Assembly (NCBI GenBank): GCA_020248915.1 | Contig: JADCGP010000005.1 | Span: 1-64,000, forward strand | DNA from: Rubrivivax sp. | GTDB taxonomy: Bacteria; Pseudomonadota; Gammaproteobacteria; Burkholderiales; Burkholderiaceae_C | Direction of reading: 5' to 3' | Length of the DNA stretch: 64,000 nucleotides | In this document: piece after piece, positions 24,515-34,558 of the stretch | Layout: each line of letters begins with the position of its first letter | Numbering within the stretch: the first letter of the stretch is position 1 | Position numbers and translations under genes: made by a program | Notes under the pieces: generated by a model | What the model saw: only the letters and a program-made list of their open reading frames with translations | The model's database searches: none | What the model was told of the DNA's origin: nothing

Positions 24515-26508
24515 CGCGTCGCACTCACGATCCCCGCCACCCCCAGCCCGAACTGGAACACGATCTGCGTCCAGTCCTTGGCCGCCTGCAGCAGGGTGGT
24601 CTTGTCCATCTCCTCCGGCACGAACACGGTGTCGCCCGGCTCGGCGCGTAGCTGTTCGATGCCGCCGTCGCGGCTGAACCAGTTGCCGCCGCTCTGGCGG
24701 CTGCTGATCACGCTGCCGTTGCCGCGCACGACGAACAGGCTGCCGCGGTCTGCGCCCTTGGTCGGGCCGCCAGCCAGCAGCAGGTAGTCGCCCAGGGTGC
24801 GGCCGGGCAGGTGCAGGTAGCTGGCGGCGTTGAAGACGCTGCCGAACACGCCCACGGTGGTGGGGCGCGAGGGGATGAAGATGCGGTCGCCGTCTTCCAG
24901 GGCGAGGTCGGGCAGTTCGGTGGCGCCGGTCTCGAGCTGCAGCACCACGCGGCCGTTGGGCCTGAGCGTGCGCAGCCGCTCGACGAGGCGCTGGGTGCCG
25001 GTGGCGCGCGCCTGCTGGCTCGCGGCCTCCTCGGCGGTGGCCACGCGCTGCGTGCCGGACGCGCGGGCGAAGTCGGTCTCCAGGTCGCGCAGCGCGCGGT
25101 CGTAGTTCTCCTGCTGCGTGCGCTGCACGCTCAGGCGCGTGAACTCGGTGGAGTACAGGAAGGCCCCTGGCGTGTAGCCACCCGCGGCGCGGATGGCGTC
25201 GAGCATGCTGCTGTTCTCGGGCAGCACGTAGTCGCCGGGGCGCTGCACCTCGCCCTCCACCCGCACGCGCTTGGCCTGGCGCTGCACCGGCAGGGCCGCG
25301 GCCACCGCGCTGAAGGCTCGCAGCAGGTCGCCGTGCGCCAGGCCGGTGCCTTCGTCGCGCGGCAATTCGAGCTGGGCGATGCGGCCGGTGTTGCGCTGGG
25401 CCAGCCGCTCCACCGCCAGCCGGGTGCGGTCGGCCACGGCCGTGAAGCCGCCCACCATGCGCAGCGCGTCGGCCACCGTCTCGCCGGGCTTGAGCTCGAT
25501 CACGGCCGGCTTGTTGACGCTGCCGATGAAGCCCACCTGCGTGCCCACCGGTCCCACGTGCACCACGTCGCCGGCCTGCAGCATGCGATCGGCCGAGCGG
25601 TCGCCCTTGAGCAGCAGGTCGTAAAGGTCGAAACGAGAAACCACCTGGCTGCCACGCCGCAGTTCGATGGCACGGAAGCTGCCGGCAGCCGAGGGGCCAC
25701 CGGCGCGCATCAGCGCCGCCACCACGGTGGACAGGCTGCTCACGGTGTAGGCGCCGGGGCTGAGCACGAAGCCGGTGACGAAGACGCGGATGCCGCGCAG
25801 CTGCCCGAGGCCCGCGCTGCTCTGGAAGTTGCGGAACACGGTGGCCACGCGCCGGTTCACGACGTCGGGCAGGTCGGCCAGCGTCACGCCGGACACCTGC
25901 ACCGAGCCCACGCGCGGGATCGCGATGCGGCCGGCGCGGTCCACCACCAGGCGCATGTCGGCGTCGACCGAGCCCCACAGGGTGACGAGCACCTCGTCGC
26001 CGGGGCCGATGACGTAGTCGGCCGGCACCGCCGGGCTGAGCTCGACGCCGCGGCCGTCGAGGGCGCCGGTGACGAGCTCGCTGCCGAAGCGGCGGATGGT
26101 CGGGTCGAAGCCGGCCGGACCGCCCGCCTGCTGCTGCACGTAGCGTTCGAACTCGCCGGGCACGTAGATTGCCGGGGCCGCGCCTGACTCGGGAGCGCGC
26201 AGTGGGTCGCGCGGGTCACGTGGGTCCCGTGGGTCGTTGCGATCGGCACGCTCGCGATCGGGCGTCGCGTTGCGCAGCCGCACCGGTCCGCCATTCGGCT
26301 GGGCCGGGTCGGCCGGCTCGGCGCCGAGCTGCGGCAGTCCCGGGTTCAGCGAGGTCTGGGCACCCGCAGGCGCCGCCGCACCCAAGAGCAGGGCCAGGAG
26401 CAGGGCGGATGCGCAGAACTCGGCCGCCGCCGCGGCCAGAAAGCCGCGGCGCGCCGATCCGCGCGGTGAGAGCAGCGGCCGCATCGGGGCTGCGGGCTCG
26501 ACGATCAT
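24511..26508 (-). CDS. polysaccharide export outer-membrane protein (Wza-like OPX with several SLBB domains)
   Basis: About 665 residues from ATG 26508; ATG 26484 and an open frame to 26613 are alternatives. A hydrophobic signal segment (ASALLLALLLGAAAPAGAQ) ends in an AxA-type cleavage site and lacks a lipobox Cys, unlike E. coli Wza. Then come a Pro/Arg-rich linker, a Poly_export domain (PADYVIGPGDEVLVTLWG) and multiple SLBB-like beta-grasp repeats (GFIGSVNKPAVIELKPGETV, VRVEGEVQRPGDYVLPENSS, VGVFGSVFNAASYLHLPG). The C-terminus has a hydrophobic stretch after DKTTLLQAAKDW that may insert in the outer membrane. It should form the channel for the polymer. It is the first gene of the minus-strand locus and divergent from the WecA-like gene; the ~208-nt gap probably holds both promoters. 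Confidence 0.88.
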   Translation of the reverse strand: MIVEPAAPMRPLLSPRGSARRGFLAAAAAEFCASALLLALLLGAAAPAGAQTSLNPGLPQLGAEPADPAQPNGGPVRLRNATPDRERADRNDPRDPRDPRDPLRAPESGAAPAIYVPGEFERYVQQQAGGPAGFDPTIRRFGSELVTGALDGRGVELSPAVPADYVIGPGDEVLVTLWGSVDADMRLVVDRAGRIAIPRVGSVQVSGVTLADLPDVVNRRVATVFRNFQSSAGLGQLRGIRVFVTGFVLSPGAYTVSSLSTVVAALMRAGGPSAAGSFRAIELRRGSQVVSRFDLYDLLLKGDRSADRMLQAGDVVHVGPVGTQVGFIGSVNKPAVIELKPGETVADALRMVGGFTAVADRTRLAVERLAQRNTGRIAQLELPRDEGTGLAHGDLLRAFSAVAAALPVQRQAKRVRVEGEVQRPGDYVLPENSSMLDAIRAAGGYTPGAFLYSTEFTRLSVQRTQQENYDRALRDLETDFARASGTQRVATAEEAASQQARATGTQRLVERLRTLRPNGRVVLQLETGATELPDLALEDGDRIFIPSRPTTVGVFGSVFNAASYLHLPGRTLGDYLLLAGGPTKGADRGSLFVVRGNGSVISSRQSGGNWFSRDGGIEQLRAEPGDTVFVPEEMDKTTLLQAAKDWTQIVFQFGLGVAGIVSATR

Positions 26509-26704
26509 CGGCGGCAACGGGGGCGAGAGGGTCGGAGGAATCAAGAGGCGAACCCGGGTCGGGGCGGGGCAGTGCCCCAGGGCCGGCGCTGCGGCGCACC
26601 CGCCAGCGGCCACGCCTAGGGCTGCGGCAACCGCTTGCGCTGGACGTGCGCTCGACGGCGGCGCGCGAGCATTCTAGCCACCGCGCCGCCCTCCCCCGGC
26701 CGAA

Positions 26705-26710
26705 TACAAT
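26705..26710 (+). promoter_or_regulatory. candidate -10 element (TACAAT) close to the WecA-like start
   Basis: TACAAT ends 6 nt before the ATG at 26717. A start site about 7 nt downstream would coincide with the ATG and give a leaderless mRNA. No good -35 hexamer is visible 16-18 nt upstream (GC-rich). No Shine-Dalgarno precedes the ATG, which fits. Confidence 0.4.
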
Positions 26711-26716
26711 CGATGG

Positions 26717-27865
26717 ATGTTTGCGCTGCTGGTGGCCTTCGCCGTCTCGCTCGGCCTGAGCCTCCTGATCGTGCACCAGGCGCGGCAGCGAGGGCACGCC
26801 CTGCTCGATCACGACGTGTCGGGTCCGCAGAAGTTCCACGCCCGGCCCGTGCCGCGCGTCGGCGGCATCGGCATCTTCGGCGGGTTGCTGGTGGCCCTGG
26901 GCTGGCTGGCATGGCGCTCTCCCGAGGCCGGGCCTTCGGATGCGCCGCACGGGGCGCTGGGCCTCGCGTTGCTGGCCTGCGGGGCGTTCGCCTTCGGGGC
27001 CGGGCTGCTCGAGGACCTCACCAAGCGCGTCAGCCCCGGCAAGCGGCTGCTGGCCACGGGGGCGTCTGCGCTGCTGGCCGCCTGGTGGCTGGACACCGCC
27101 ATCACCCGCACCGACATCCCGGGCCTCGACTGGCTGGTGTCGATCCCGGTCGCCGCCATGATCCTCACGGTGGTGGCGGTGGCCGGCATCGCCAACTCGG
27201 TCAACATCATCGACGGTTTCAACGGCCTCGCGTCGATGTGCGTGGTGATCATGCTGGCCGCGCTCGCCTACGTGGCCTTCCAGGTCGGCGACCCGCTGGT
27301 GGGTGCCCTCGCGCTGGCGGGTGTCGGCGCGGTGCTCGGCTTCTTCGTCTGGAACTTCCCGGCCGGCCTCATCTTCCTCGGCGACGGCGGCGCCTACTTC
27401 CTCGGCTTCTTCGTGGCCGAGGTGGCCCTGCTGCTGCTGGCCCGCAACCCCGGGGTCTCGCCGCTGTTCCCGCTGCTGGTGTGCATCTACCCGGTGTTCG
27501 AGACGCTGTTCTCCATCTACCGGCGCAAGTTCCTGCGCGCGGTGCCGCCGAGCATGCCCGACGGTATCCACCTGCACTCCCTCATCTACCGGCGCGTGAT
27601 GCGCTGGGCGGTGGGCGATCGCAGCGCGCGCGCGCTGACGCGGCGCAACTCGATGACGTCGCCCTTCCTGTGGCTGCTGTGCATGGCGTCGGTCGTGCCG
27701 GCGGTGCTGTTCTGGGACGACACGAGGGTGCTGGCCATGGTGCTGGTGCTGTTCGGCTGCACCTACGTCGTGCTGTACTGGCGGATCGTGCGCTTCCGCT
27801 CGCCGCGCTGGATGCGCGCGCTGGTCTCGCGCCCGGCCACGCTGGACGAGCCCCGTCCGCGATAA
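26717..27865 (+). CDS. WecA/MraY-like undecaprenyl-phosphate sugar-1-phosphate transferase
   Basis: 382 residues with about ten membrane segments, polyprenyl-phosphate N-acetylhexosamine-1-phosphate transferase family. Family blocks are KFHARPVPRVGG (near residue 40), GLLEDLTKRVSP (the Asp-rich cytosolic loop), NSVNIIDGFNGLASM, FLGDGGAYFLGF and the final cytosolic DGIHLHSLIYRR, corresponding to the HxH loop. It should transfer a HexNAc-1-P to undecaprenyl phosphate and start the repeat unit made by the adjacent locus. It is divergent from the wza-like gene, at the boundary between variable locus and housekeeping genes. MraY is unlikely because no peptidoglycan genes are near; a TagO/WbpL/WecA-like role is preferred. 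Confidence 0.9.
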   Translation: MFALLVAFAVSLGLSLLIVHQARQRGHALLDHDVSGPQKFHARPVPRVGGIGIFGGLLVALGWLAWRSPEAGPSDAPHGALGLALLACGAFAFGAGLLEDLTKRVSPGKRLLATGASALLAAWWLDTAITRTDIPGLDWLVSIPVAAMILTVVAVAGIANSVNIIDGFNGLASMCVVIMLAALAYVAFQVGDPLVGALALAGVGAVLGFFVWNFPAGLIFLGDGGAYFLGFFVAEVALLLLARNPGVSPLFPLLVCIYPVFETLFSIYRRKFLRAVPPSMPDGIHLHSLIYRRVMRWAVGDRSARALTRRNSMTSPFLWLLCMASVVPAVLFWDDTRVLAMVLVLFGCTYVVLYWRIVRFRSPRWMRALVSRPATLDEPRPR

Positions 27866-27866
27866 T
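27861..27866 (+). promoter_or_regulatory. candidate -10 element (GATAAT) just before rhlE
   Basis: GATAAT overlaps the end of the WecA-like gene and ends 9 nt before the rhlE ATG at 27876. If used, the 5' leader would be one or a few nucleotides. No clear -35 or Shine-Dalgarno sequence is visible. Confidence 0.3.
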
Positions 27867-27875
27867 CCCCTGCAG

Positions 27876-29411
<1,536 letters not shown>

Positions 29412-29465
29412 GGCCCGCGCTGCGCGGCTGCGGCTGCGGCTGCGGCCGCGGCAGCACACCGTAGT

Positions 29466-29519
29466 GCCCGGGCGTTGCGCCGGGCGTGCCGCGCGGGGTT
29501 GTTGCCCGGGTTGTTGCCC
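29466..29519. repeat. hairpin and 12-bp tandem repeat between convergent rhlE and methylase genes
   Basis: GCCCGG (29466-29471) and CCGGGC (29480-29485) form a hairpin. It is followed by two perfect tandem copies of GGGTTGTTGCCC (29496-29507 and 29508-29519), each of which can fold on itself (GGG/CCC). Upstream, at about 29424-29447, GCGGCT is repeated three to four times. There is no T tract, so a conventional intrinsic terminator is not evident, but the place between convergent genes suits transcription termination. Confidence 0.5.
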
Positions 29520-29533
29520 GGCCTCTCACCTTC

Positions 29534-30286
29534 TCAGGCCTGCAGCGCAAACACGGCCGGCAGCCGGTCGGGCAGGGTCAGGGGCGTGCGTCGCCAGTCG
29601 GCGACGGTGGTGCTGCGCACGAAACCCTGCGGCAGCGTCAGGCCGCAGGCCACGGCCAACCGCGTGCCCGGGGCAAGGGTGGCCAGGGCGGTCTGCAGCA
29701 GCGCCGCGTTGCGGTAGGGGGTCTCGATGAACACCTGGGTCTGGTGCTGCCGGGCCGACAGCGCCTCGAGCGCGCGCAGGCGGGCCGCCCGCTGGTCACC
29801 GGGTTGCGGCAGGTAGCCCACGAAGGCGAAGCTCTGGCCGTCCAGTCCGCTGGCGGCCAGTGCCAGTGCGATCGCGCTCGGCCCGGCCAGCGGCCACACG
29901 CGCACGCCGGCCGCGTGCGCGGCGGCCACCAGCGCAGCGCCGGGGTCGGCCAGTGCCGGCAGGCCGGCCTCGCTGAGCAGGCCGAGGTCGTGCCCGGCCA
30001 GCGCCGGCGCCAGCAGCGCCTGCCATGCCGCGGGCGGGGGCGCGGCGGCGTGGCCCTTGGGCGGGCGCGGCAGCTCGGCGATGTCGATCTCCTGCAGCGG
30101 CCGCTCGAGCGGCACGCAGGCGTGCACGCGCTTCAGGAAGGCGCGCGCGCTGCGCGCGTCCTCGGCCACCCAGTGCGCCAGCGCCGCGGCGCGGCGCATC
30201 GCACCGGCGGGCAACACGTCCTCCAGCGGCACGGCCTCGCTGCCGAGGTCGAGCGCGTTGGGCATGAGGTACAGCGTCGCGGTCAC
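29534..30286 (-). CDS. SAM-dependent methyltransferase of the tetrapyrrole-methylase/RsmI-like family
   Basis: 250 residues. TLYLMPNALD at the N-terminus, GLLSEAGLPALADPGAALV and VWPLAGPSAIALALAASGLDGQSFAFVGYLP are RsmI-type blocks, and VFIETPYRNAALL is the IETPYR motif of 16S rRNA 2'-O-ribose methylase relatives. It lacks the extra C-terminal region of E. coli RsmI (286 residues), so it is the shorter paralogue found beside maf in Burkholderiales, whose substrate is not established. The start is GTG 30286, overlapping the maf stop as GTGA, so the two are coupled. The catalytic class (methyl transfer from SAM to RNA) is inferred from family. Confidence 0.85.
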   Translation of the reverse strand: MTATLYLMPNALDLGSEAVPLEDVLPAGAMRRAAALAHWVAEDARSARAFLKRVHACVPLERPLQEIDIAELPRPPKGHAAAPPPAAWQALLAPALAGHDLGLLSEAGLPALADPGAALVAAAHAAGVRVWPLAGPSAIALALAASGLDGQSFAFVGYLPQPGDQRAARLRALEALSARQHQTQVFIETPYRNAALLQTALATLAPGTRLAVACGLTLPQGFVRSTTVADWRRTPLTLPDRLPAVFALQA

Positions 30287-30954
30287 GGGCCCGGCTCGCT
30301 CGGGCCTCGGGCCTCGGGGTTGCGGCTGCTGCTGCCGCCCCCGAGATCGCCGCTCTCGGCCCCGGCCAGCGGGTCGATTCCCGCGGCGCGCAGCATTCGC
30401 GCGGTGCGGATCAGCGGCAGGCCCACCAGCGCAGTCGGGTCGTCGGAGTCGATCGCCTCCAGCAGCGCGATGCCCAGCGTCTCGCACTTGGCGCTGCCGG
30501 CGCAGTCGTAGGGCTGCTCCAGCCGCAGGTAGCGCTCGATCTCCGCGTCGGCCAGCGCCCGGAAGCGCACCCGCACCGGCGCCAGGTCGTGCCGCTCGAA
30601 GCCGGCGGCCGCATGCACGACCGCCAGGGCCGTGTGGAAGACGGCCTCGCGGCCGCTCTGCAGCCGCAGCTGCCGCACCGCCTGCTCGTGACTGCCGGGC
30701 TTGCCGAGCGTGTGCCCGGCGACCTCGCAGACCTGGTCGGAACCGATCACCACCGCCTCGGGCCGCCAGCGCGCCACGGCAGCCGCCTTGGCCATCGCGA
30801 GCCGCGTGGCCAGCGCCGCCGGGGCCTCGCCGGGCCGCGGCGTCTCGTCGACGTCGGGGGCCACCACCTCGAAGGGCAACCGCAGCCGCGCGAGCAGCTC
30901 GCGTCGGTAGCGCGAGGTGGAGGCCAGGATCAGGGGCGGTGCGGGCGGAGGCAT
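30283..30954 (-). CDS. maf: Maf-family nucleoside triphosphate pyrophosphatase (YceF-like)
   Basis: 223 residues. The N-terminal LILASTSRYRRELLARL is the Maf Walker-like loop; APDVDETPRPGE, IGSDQVCEVAGHTLGKPG and QPYDCAGSAKCETLGIALLE are conserved active-site blocks. The E-rather-than-Q pattern around SAKCETLG resembles E. coli YceF (7-methyl-GTP pyrophosphatase) more than YhdE, as expected beside yceD-rpmF-plsX. It hydrolyses non-canonical NTPs in the cytoplasm. It starts at ATG 30954 and is divergent from yceD across 209 nt, the usual maf/yceD-rpmF arrangement. The extra ~25 C-terminal residues are low-complexity (Gly/Ser/Pro). Confidence 0.93.
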   Translation of the reverse strand: MPPPAPPLILASTSRYRRELLARLRLPFEVVAPDVDETPRPGEAPAALATRLAMAKAAAVARWRPEAVVIGSDQVCEVAGHTLGKPGSHEQAVRQLRLQSGREAVFHTALAVVHAAAGFERHDLAPVRVRFRALADAEIERYLRLEQPYDCAGSAKCETLGIALLEAIDSDDPTALVGLPLIRTARMLRAAGIDPLAGAESGDLGGGSSSRNPEARGPSEPGP

Positions 30955-31106
30955 CGGGACGGGGCGCGAACGGGGCTGGGCGCGACGGCCGGCATGGGGG
31001 AGGGCGGGGCCGGAGCGGGCGGGGCAGAACGGAACGGTGCGGGGCGGAGCAGCGCGGGCCGAGGCCCCTCGTCGCGGGACGGTCTCGCATGCTCCAGGTG
31101 GCGGCA

Positions 31107-31134
31107 TTGTTCCATCGCGGCGGCGGCCTACACT
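31107..31134 (+). promoter_or_regulatory. candidate sigma-70 promoter for yceD-rpmF-plsX-fab
   Basis: TTGTTC (31107-31112), 16-nt spacer, TACACT (31129-31134). The predicted start is near 31141, giving a leader of about 23 nt before the yceD ATG at 31164. It lies in the maf/yceD divergent gap where a promoter is expected. Confidence 0.5.
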
Positions 31135-31163
31135 GGACCCAACCCGCGCCAGCACCCCGGCCC

Positions 31164-31775
31164 ATGTCCCCACCCCGCACCCCAGGCCCCCCGGTTCCGT
31201 CCGGTCCTCCGCGCCGGGCGCGCCGCTTCGACCCGCGCGTGCTCGACGTGGCCGCGTTCTGCCGCAGCGGCGGCGAGCTCGGCGGCGAGCTGGCGCTCGC
31301 CAGCCTGCCGCGGCTGGCGTCGTCGCTGGTGCAGGGCGACGACGCCGCGCCGGTGCCGCCGCTGGCCTGGCGCGCCCGGGGCGTTCTGCGGCCGGCGGGC
31401 GTCGGTGAGCCGCAGCCGTGGATCGAGCTCGAGGCGCGCGCGCCGGCGCGGCTGCAGTGCCAGCGCTGCCTTCAGCCGGTGGACGTGGCGCTGGAGGTCG
31501 CCCGGCCGATCCGCTTCGTCGAGGGCGAGGACGAGGCGGCACGGCTCGACGAGGAGGGCGAGGACGACGTGCTGGCGCTGACGCACCGGCTCGACCTGCT
31601 CGGGCTGCTCGAGGACGAGCTGATCCTGGCGCTGCCCCTGGTGCCGCGCCACGAGCGGTGCCCCGTGCCGCTGCCGGCGGCGCCAATGCAGGATGCCGGT
31701 TCCGGCGGGGATGCCTCCGTCGAGGAGCGCCCGAACCCGTTTGCTGCGCTGGCGCGGCTGCGCAAGGGCGGCTGA
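31164..31775 (+). CDS. yceD: YceD family protein (DUF177), 23S rRNA accumulation protein
   Basis: 203 residues. FDPRVLDVAAFCRSGGELGG at the N-terminus is the betaproteobacterial YceD start; ARLQCQRCLQPVDV contains the CxxC motif typical of DUF177; DVLALTHRLDLLGLLEDELILALPLVPRHE is the conserved C-terminal block (partly quoted here as LGLLEDELILALPLVPRH). It ends NPFAALARLRKGG, matching the family's NPFA.L..LK. E. coli YceD affects 23S rRNA levels; the molecular role is not well defined. It is first of the yceD-rpmF-plsX-fab operon. I chose ATG 31164 because the upstream in-frame sequence is low-complexity and antisense to maf. Confidence 0.9.
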   Translation: MSPPRTPGPPVPSGPPRRARRFDPRVLDVAAFCRSGGELGGELALASLPRLASSLVQGDDAAPVPPLAWRARGVLRPAGVGEPQPWIELEARAPARLQCQRCLQPVDVALEVARPIRFVEGEDEAARLDEEGEDDVLALTHRLDLLGLLEDELILALPLVPRHERCPVPLPAAPMQDAGSGGDASVEERPNPFAALARLRKGG

Positions 31776-32067
31776 GTGCCGGTCCGGCGCGGCCCCCTGC
31801 TGGCGCCGCGGCCCGGTGCGGGTGGCCATGCCTGGTGCCGGGCCGGACACCGGCAGCCGTTCCGGATGGCGCTGATATACTCGCAGGCTTTTCGCGCGCC
31901 GCGCACGCCGAGCACCCAGGCCGTCCCGACCGCCGCTCCCGAAGGAGCCAGCGACAGGCCGGCCGCGCCCCCAGGCACGGCGCGCCTGGCTTTCCGTCCC
32001 CATCACTCTTTCCCGCCGGGCCGCGGCCGAACGCCTCGAAGCCCGCCTCGGTCCCAGGAGACCCACC
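31776..32067 (+). other. yceD-rpmF intergenic region with possible -10 element
   Basis: 292 nt without a supported gene. It contains TATACT at 31876-31881, a near-consensus -10 with no clear -35, about 190 nt before rpmF. A Shine-Dalgarno sequence AGGAG at 32056-32060 lies 7 nt before the rpmF ATG. The rest is GC-rich and shows nothing else I can interpret. Confidence 0.4.
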
Positions 32068-32250
32068 ATGGCCGTCCAGCAGAACAAGAAGTCGCCGTCC
32101 AAGCGCGGCATGCACCGTTCGCACAACGCGCTCGGCGCGCCGGGCATCGCGGTCGAGCCGACCACGGGCGAGGTGCATCTGCGCCACCACATCAGCCCCA
32201 CCGGCTTCTATCGCGGCCGCAAGGTCGTCAAGACCAAGGCCGACGCCTGA
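32068..32250 (+). CDS. rpmF: 50S ribosomal protein bL32
   Basis: 60 residues, the usual bL32 length. It begins [20 protein letters not shown], the ribosome-binding N-terminus, and continues [24 protein letters not shown]. The zinc-binding Cys pairs of some bL32 forms are absent, as normal in proteobacteria (C-minus form). It has a strong Shine-Dalgarno at 32056-32060. It sits between yceD and plsX, the canonical order linking ribosome synthesis with fatty-acid synthesis. Confidence 0.97.
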   Translation: MAVQQNKKSPSKRGMHRSHNALGAPGIAVEPTTGEVHLRHHISPTGFYRGRKVVKTKADA

Positions 32251-32381
32251 CGTCGCCGCCGCGGAGCGGGCGGCCTGCCGCATCCGTCGCCCCCGCTTCC
32301 GCCGGCTCCCGAGCGTCCGCACCGCGCCTGTCCGCACCCGCCCCGGCACACCTCCCCGGCACAAGGCCGCGCGCTGCCGAA

Positions 32382-33512
32382 GTGACCGCAGCCCCTCTGC
32401 CGTCTGCCGCGCTGGCTCCGCTGGCCACCGTCCGCATCGCCGTCGACTGCATGGGCGGCGACCACGGCCCTGCCGTCACGCTGCCTGCCTGCCGGGCCTT
32501 CCTCGACAACCACCCCGACGCCGAGCTGTTGCTCGTCGGCACGGCCGCCGCGCTGGCGCCCGCGGCGGGCTGGCCGCGCACGCGCTGCATCGTCGCCACC
32601 GAGGTCGTCGCGATGGACGATCCGGTCGAAGTGGCGCTGCGCAGGAAGCGCGACTCGTCCCTGCGCGTGGCGATCGCGCAGCTCAAGGCCGAAGGGGGGC
32701 GTGCCGCCGCCGACGCCTGCGTGTCCGCCGGCAACACCGGGGCGCTGATGGCGGTGGCGCGCTACGTGCTCAAGACCGTGGAAGGCATCGATCGCCCCGC
32801 CATCGCCACCGTGATGCCCAACCGCGCCGACCGCTACACCACGGTGCTCGACCTGGGCGCCAACGTCGACTGCACGCCCGAGCACCTGCTGCAGTTCGCG
32901 GTGATGGGCAGTGCGCTGGTGGCTGCGGTCGACGGTCGCGAGGACCCCAGCGTCGGCCTGCTCAACATCGGCGAAGAGGCCATGAAGGGCAGCGATACGA
33001 TCCGTCGCGCCGGCGAGCTGCTGCGCGAGGCTGCGGCCGCCGGGCAGATCCGCTTCCACGGCAACGTCGAGGGCAACGACATCTACAAGGGCACGGTGGA
33101 CATCGTCGTCTGCGACGGCTTCGTCGGCAACGTGCTGCTGAAGACGAGCGAGGGCCTGGCGTCGATGCTGTCGGAGTTCATCCGCCAGGAGTTCACGCGC
33201 GGGCTGTGGCCGAAGGTGGCGGGCGTGGTGGCGTTGCCCGTGCTGCGACAGTTCAAGGCCCGGGTCGACCCGCGTCGCTACAACGGCGCCGCGCTGCTGG
33301 GCTTGCGCGGCCTGGTCTTCAAGAGCCACGGCTCGGCCGACGCCTTCGCCTTCGAGAACGCGCTGGCGCGCGCCTTCGACGCCGCGCGCAACCGCCTGCT
33401 CGACCGCGTGCACGACCGCATCGGGGCCGCGCTGGCGGCGATGCCGGCCGCGCAGGCGGTCCCGGCCGGTGCGACGGGCGCCTCCGACGCGCAGCCGGCG
33501 GCGGCCGGCTGA
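32382..33512 (+). CDS. plsX: phosphate acyltransferase PlsX
   Basis: 376 residues from GTG 32382. It has [14 protein letters not shown] (N-terminal PlsX signature), [66 protein letters not shown] and [15 protein letters not shown]. The enzyme converts acyl-ACP to acyl-phosphate for phospholipid synthesis, peripheral at the inner membrane. No ATG exists close to the conserved start; the GTG gives a 16-residue leader. It lies 131 nt after rpmF. The C-terminal 30 residues are Ala/Pro-rich and not conserved in the family. Operon with fabH follows 45 nt later. Confidence 0.95.
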   Translation: MTAAPLPSAALAPLATVRIAVDCMGGDHGPAVTLPACRAFLDNHPDAELLLVGTAAALAPAAGWPRTRCIVATEVVAMDDPVEVALRRKRDSSLRVAIAQLKAEGGRAAADACVSAGNTGALMAVARYVLKTVEGIDRPAIATVMPNRADRYTTVLDLGANVDCTPEHLLQFAVMGSALVAAVDGREDPSVGLLNIGEEAMKGSDTIRRAGELLREAAAAGQIRFHGNVEGNDIYKGTVDIVVCDGFVGNVLLKTSEGLASMLSEFIRQEFTRGLWPKVAGVVALPVLRQFKARVDPRRYNGAALLGLRGLVFKSHGSADAFAFENALARAFDAARNRLLDRVHDRIGAALAAMPAAQAVPAGATGASDAQPAAAG

Positions 33513-33557
33513 CCCCATCCGTCCCCGCATCGTCCCCACCTCATCCCCGCGCCCGCC

Positions 33558-34538
33558 GTGACTCCACGCCACTCCCGCATCACCGGCACCGGCAGCCACC
33601 TGCCGCCGCGGCGGCTGTCCAATGCCGACATGGTGACCCTGCTGGCCGGGCGCGGCATCGAGACCAGCGACGACTGGATCGTCGAGCGCACCGGCATCCG
33701 CGCCCGCCACTTCGCCGACGACGGCGTCTCCGCCAGCGACCTGGCGCTGCCGGCGGCGCGCCGCGCGCTCGAGGCGGCCGGCAGGCGCGCCGAGGACGTC
33801 GACCTGATCGTCGTGGCGACCTCGACGCCCGACATGGTCTTCCCGTCCACGGCCTGCCTGCTGCAGGCCAAGCTCGGCGTGCACGGCTGCCCGGCCTTCG
33901 ACGTGCAGGCGGTGTGCTCGGGCTTCGTCTACGGGCTGGCCGTGGCCGACGCGATGATCCGTGCCGGCAGCGCCCGTTGCGCGCTGGTGATCGGCACCGA
34001 GGTGTTCTCGCGCATCCTCGACTTCGACGACCGCACGACCTGCGTGCTGTTCGGCGACGGTGCCGGCGCCGTCGTGCTCGAGGCGAGCGCGACGCCGGGC
34101 ATCCTGGCCTGCGAGCTGCACGCCGACGGCCGCCACGCCGGCATCCTGTGCACGCCTGGCACGGTGTCGGGCGGCCGCGTGCTCGGCGACCCGGTGCTGA
34201 AGATGGACGGGCAGGCGGTGTTCCGGCTCGCCGTGGGCGTGCTCGAGAGCGCCGCGCGCTCGGTGCTCGGGAAGGCCGGCCGCACCGAGGCCGACCTCGA
34301 CTGGCTGATCCCGCACCAGGCCAACATCCGCATCATGCAGGGCACGGCGCGCAAGCTGAAGCTCCCGCTGGACAAGCTGGTGGCCACCGTCGACGAGCAC
34401 GGCAACACGTCGGCCGCGTCGGTGCCGCTGGCGCTGGACGTCGCGGTGCGCGACGGCCGCGTGCGTCCCGGCGACACCGTCATGCTCGAAGGCGTGGGCG
34501 GCGGCTTCACCTGGGGCGCGGTGCTGCTCGACTTCTGA
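33558..34538 (+). CDS. fabH: beta-ketoacyl-ACP synthase III
   Basis: 326 residues with GTG start. The catalytic triad is complete: Cys120 in [11 protein letters not shown], His253 in IPHQANIRI and Asn283 in [21 protein letters not shown] near residue 45 and [12 protein letters not shown] at the end are FabH signatures. It condenses acetyl-CoA with malonyl-ACP, the first step of fatty-acid elongation. It follows plsX by 45 nt and precedes fabD by 20 nt, in the standard plsX-fabHDG-acpP-fabF operon. Confidence 0.97.
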   Translation: MTPRHSRITGTGSHLPPRRLSNADMVTLLAGRGIETSDDWIVERTGIRARHFADDGVSASDLALPAARRALEAAGRRAEDVDLIVVATSTPDMVFPSTACLLQAKLGVHGCPAFDVQAVCSGFVYGLAVADAMIRAGSARCALVIGTEVFSRILDFDDRTTCVLFGDGAGAVVLEASATPGILACELHADGRHAGILCTPGTVSGGRVLGDPVLKMDGQAVFRLAVGVLESAARSVLGKAGRTEADLDWLIPHQANIRIMQGTARKLKLPLDKLVATVDEHGNTSAASVPLALDVAVRDGRVRPGDTVMLEGVGGGFTWGAVLLDF

Positions 34539-34558
34539 ACCCATTCCACGCGCACACG

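Noticed and set aside
1..26508. Polysaccharide locus as a mobile element or phage region
   Set aside because: No transposase, integrase, terminal repeats or tRNA boundary was seen in the window; variable gene content alone is normal for such loci.
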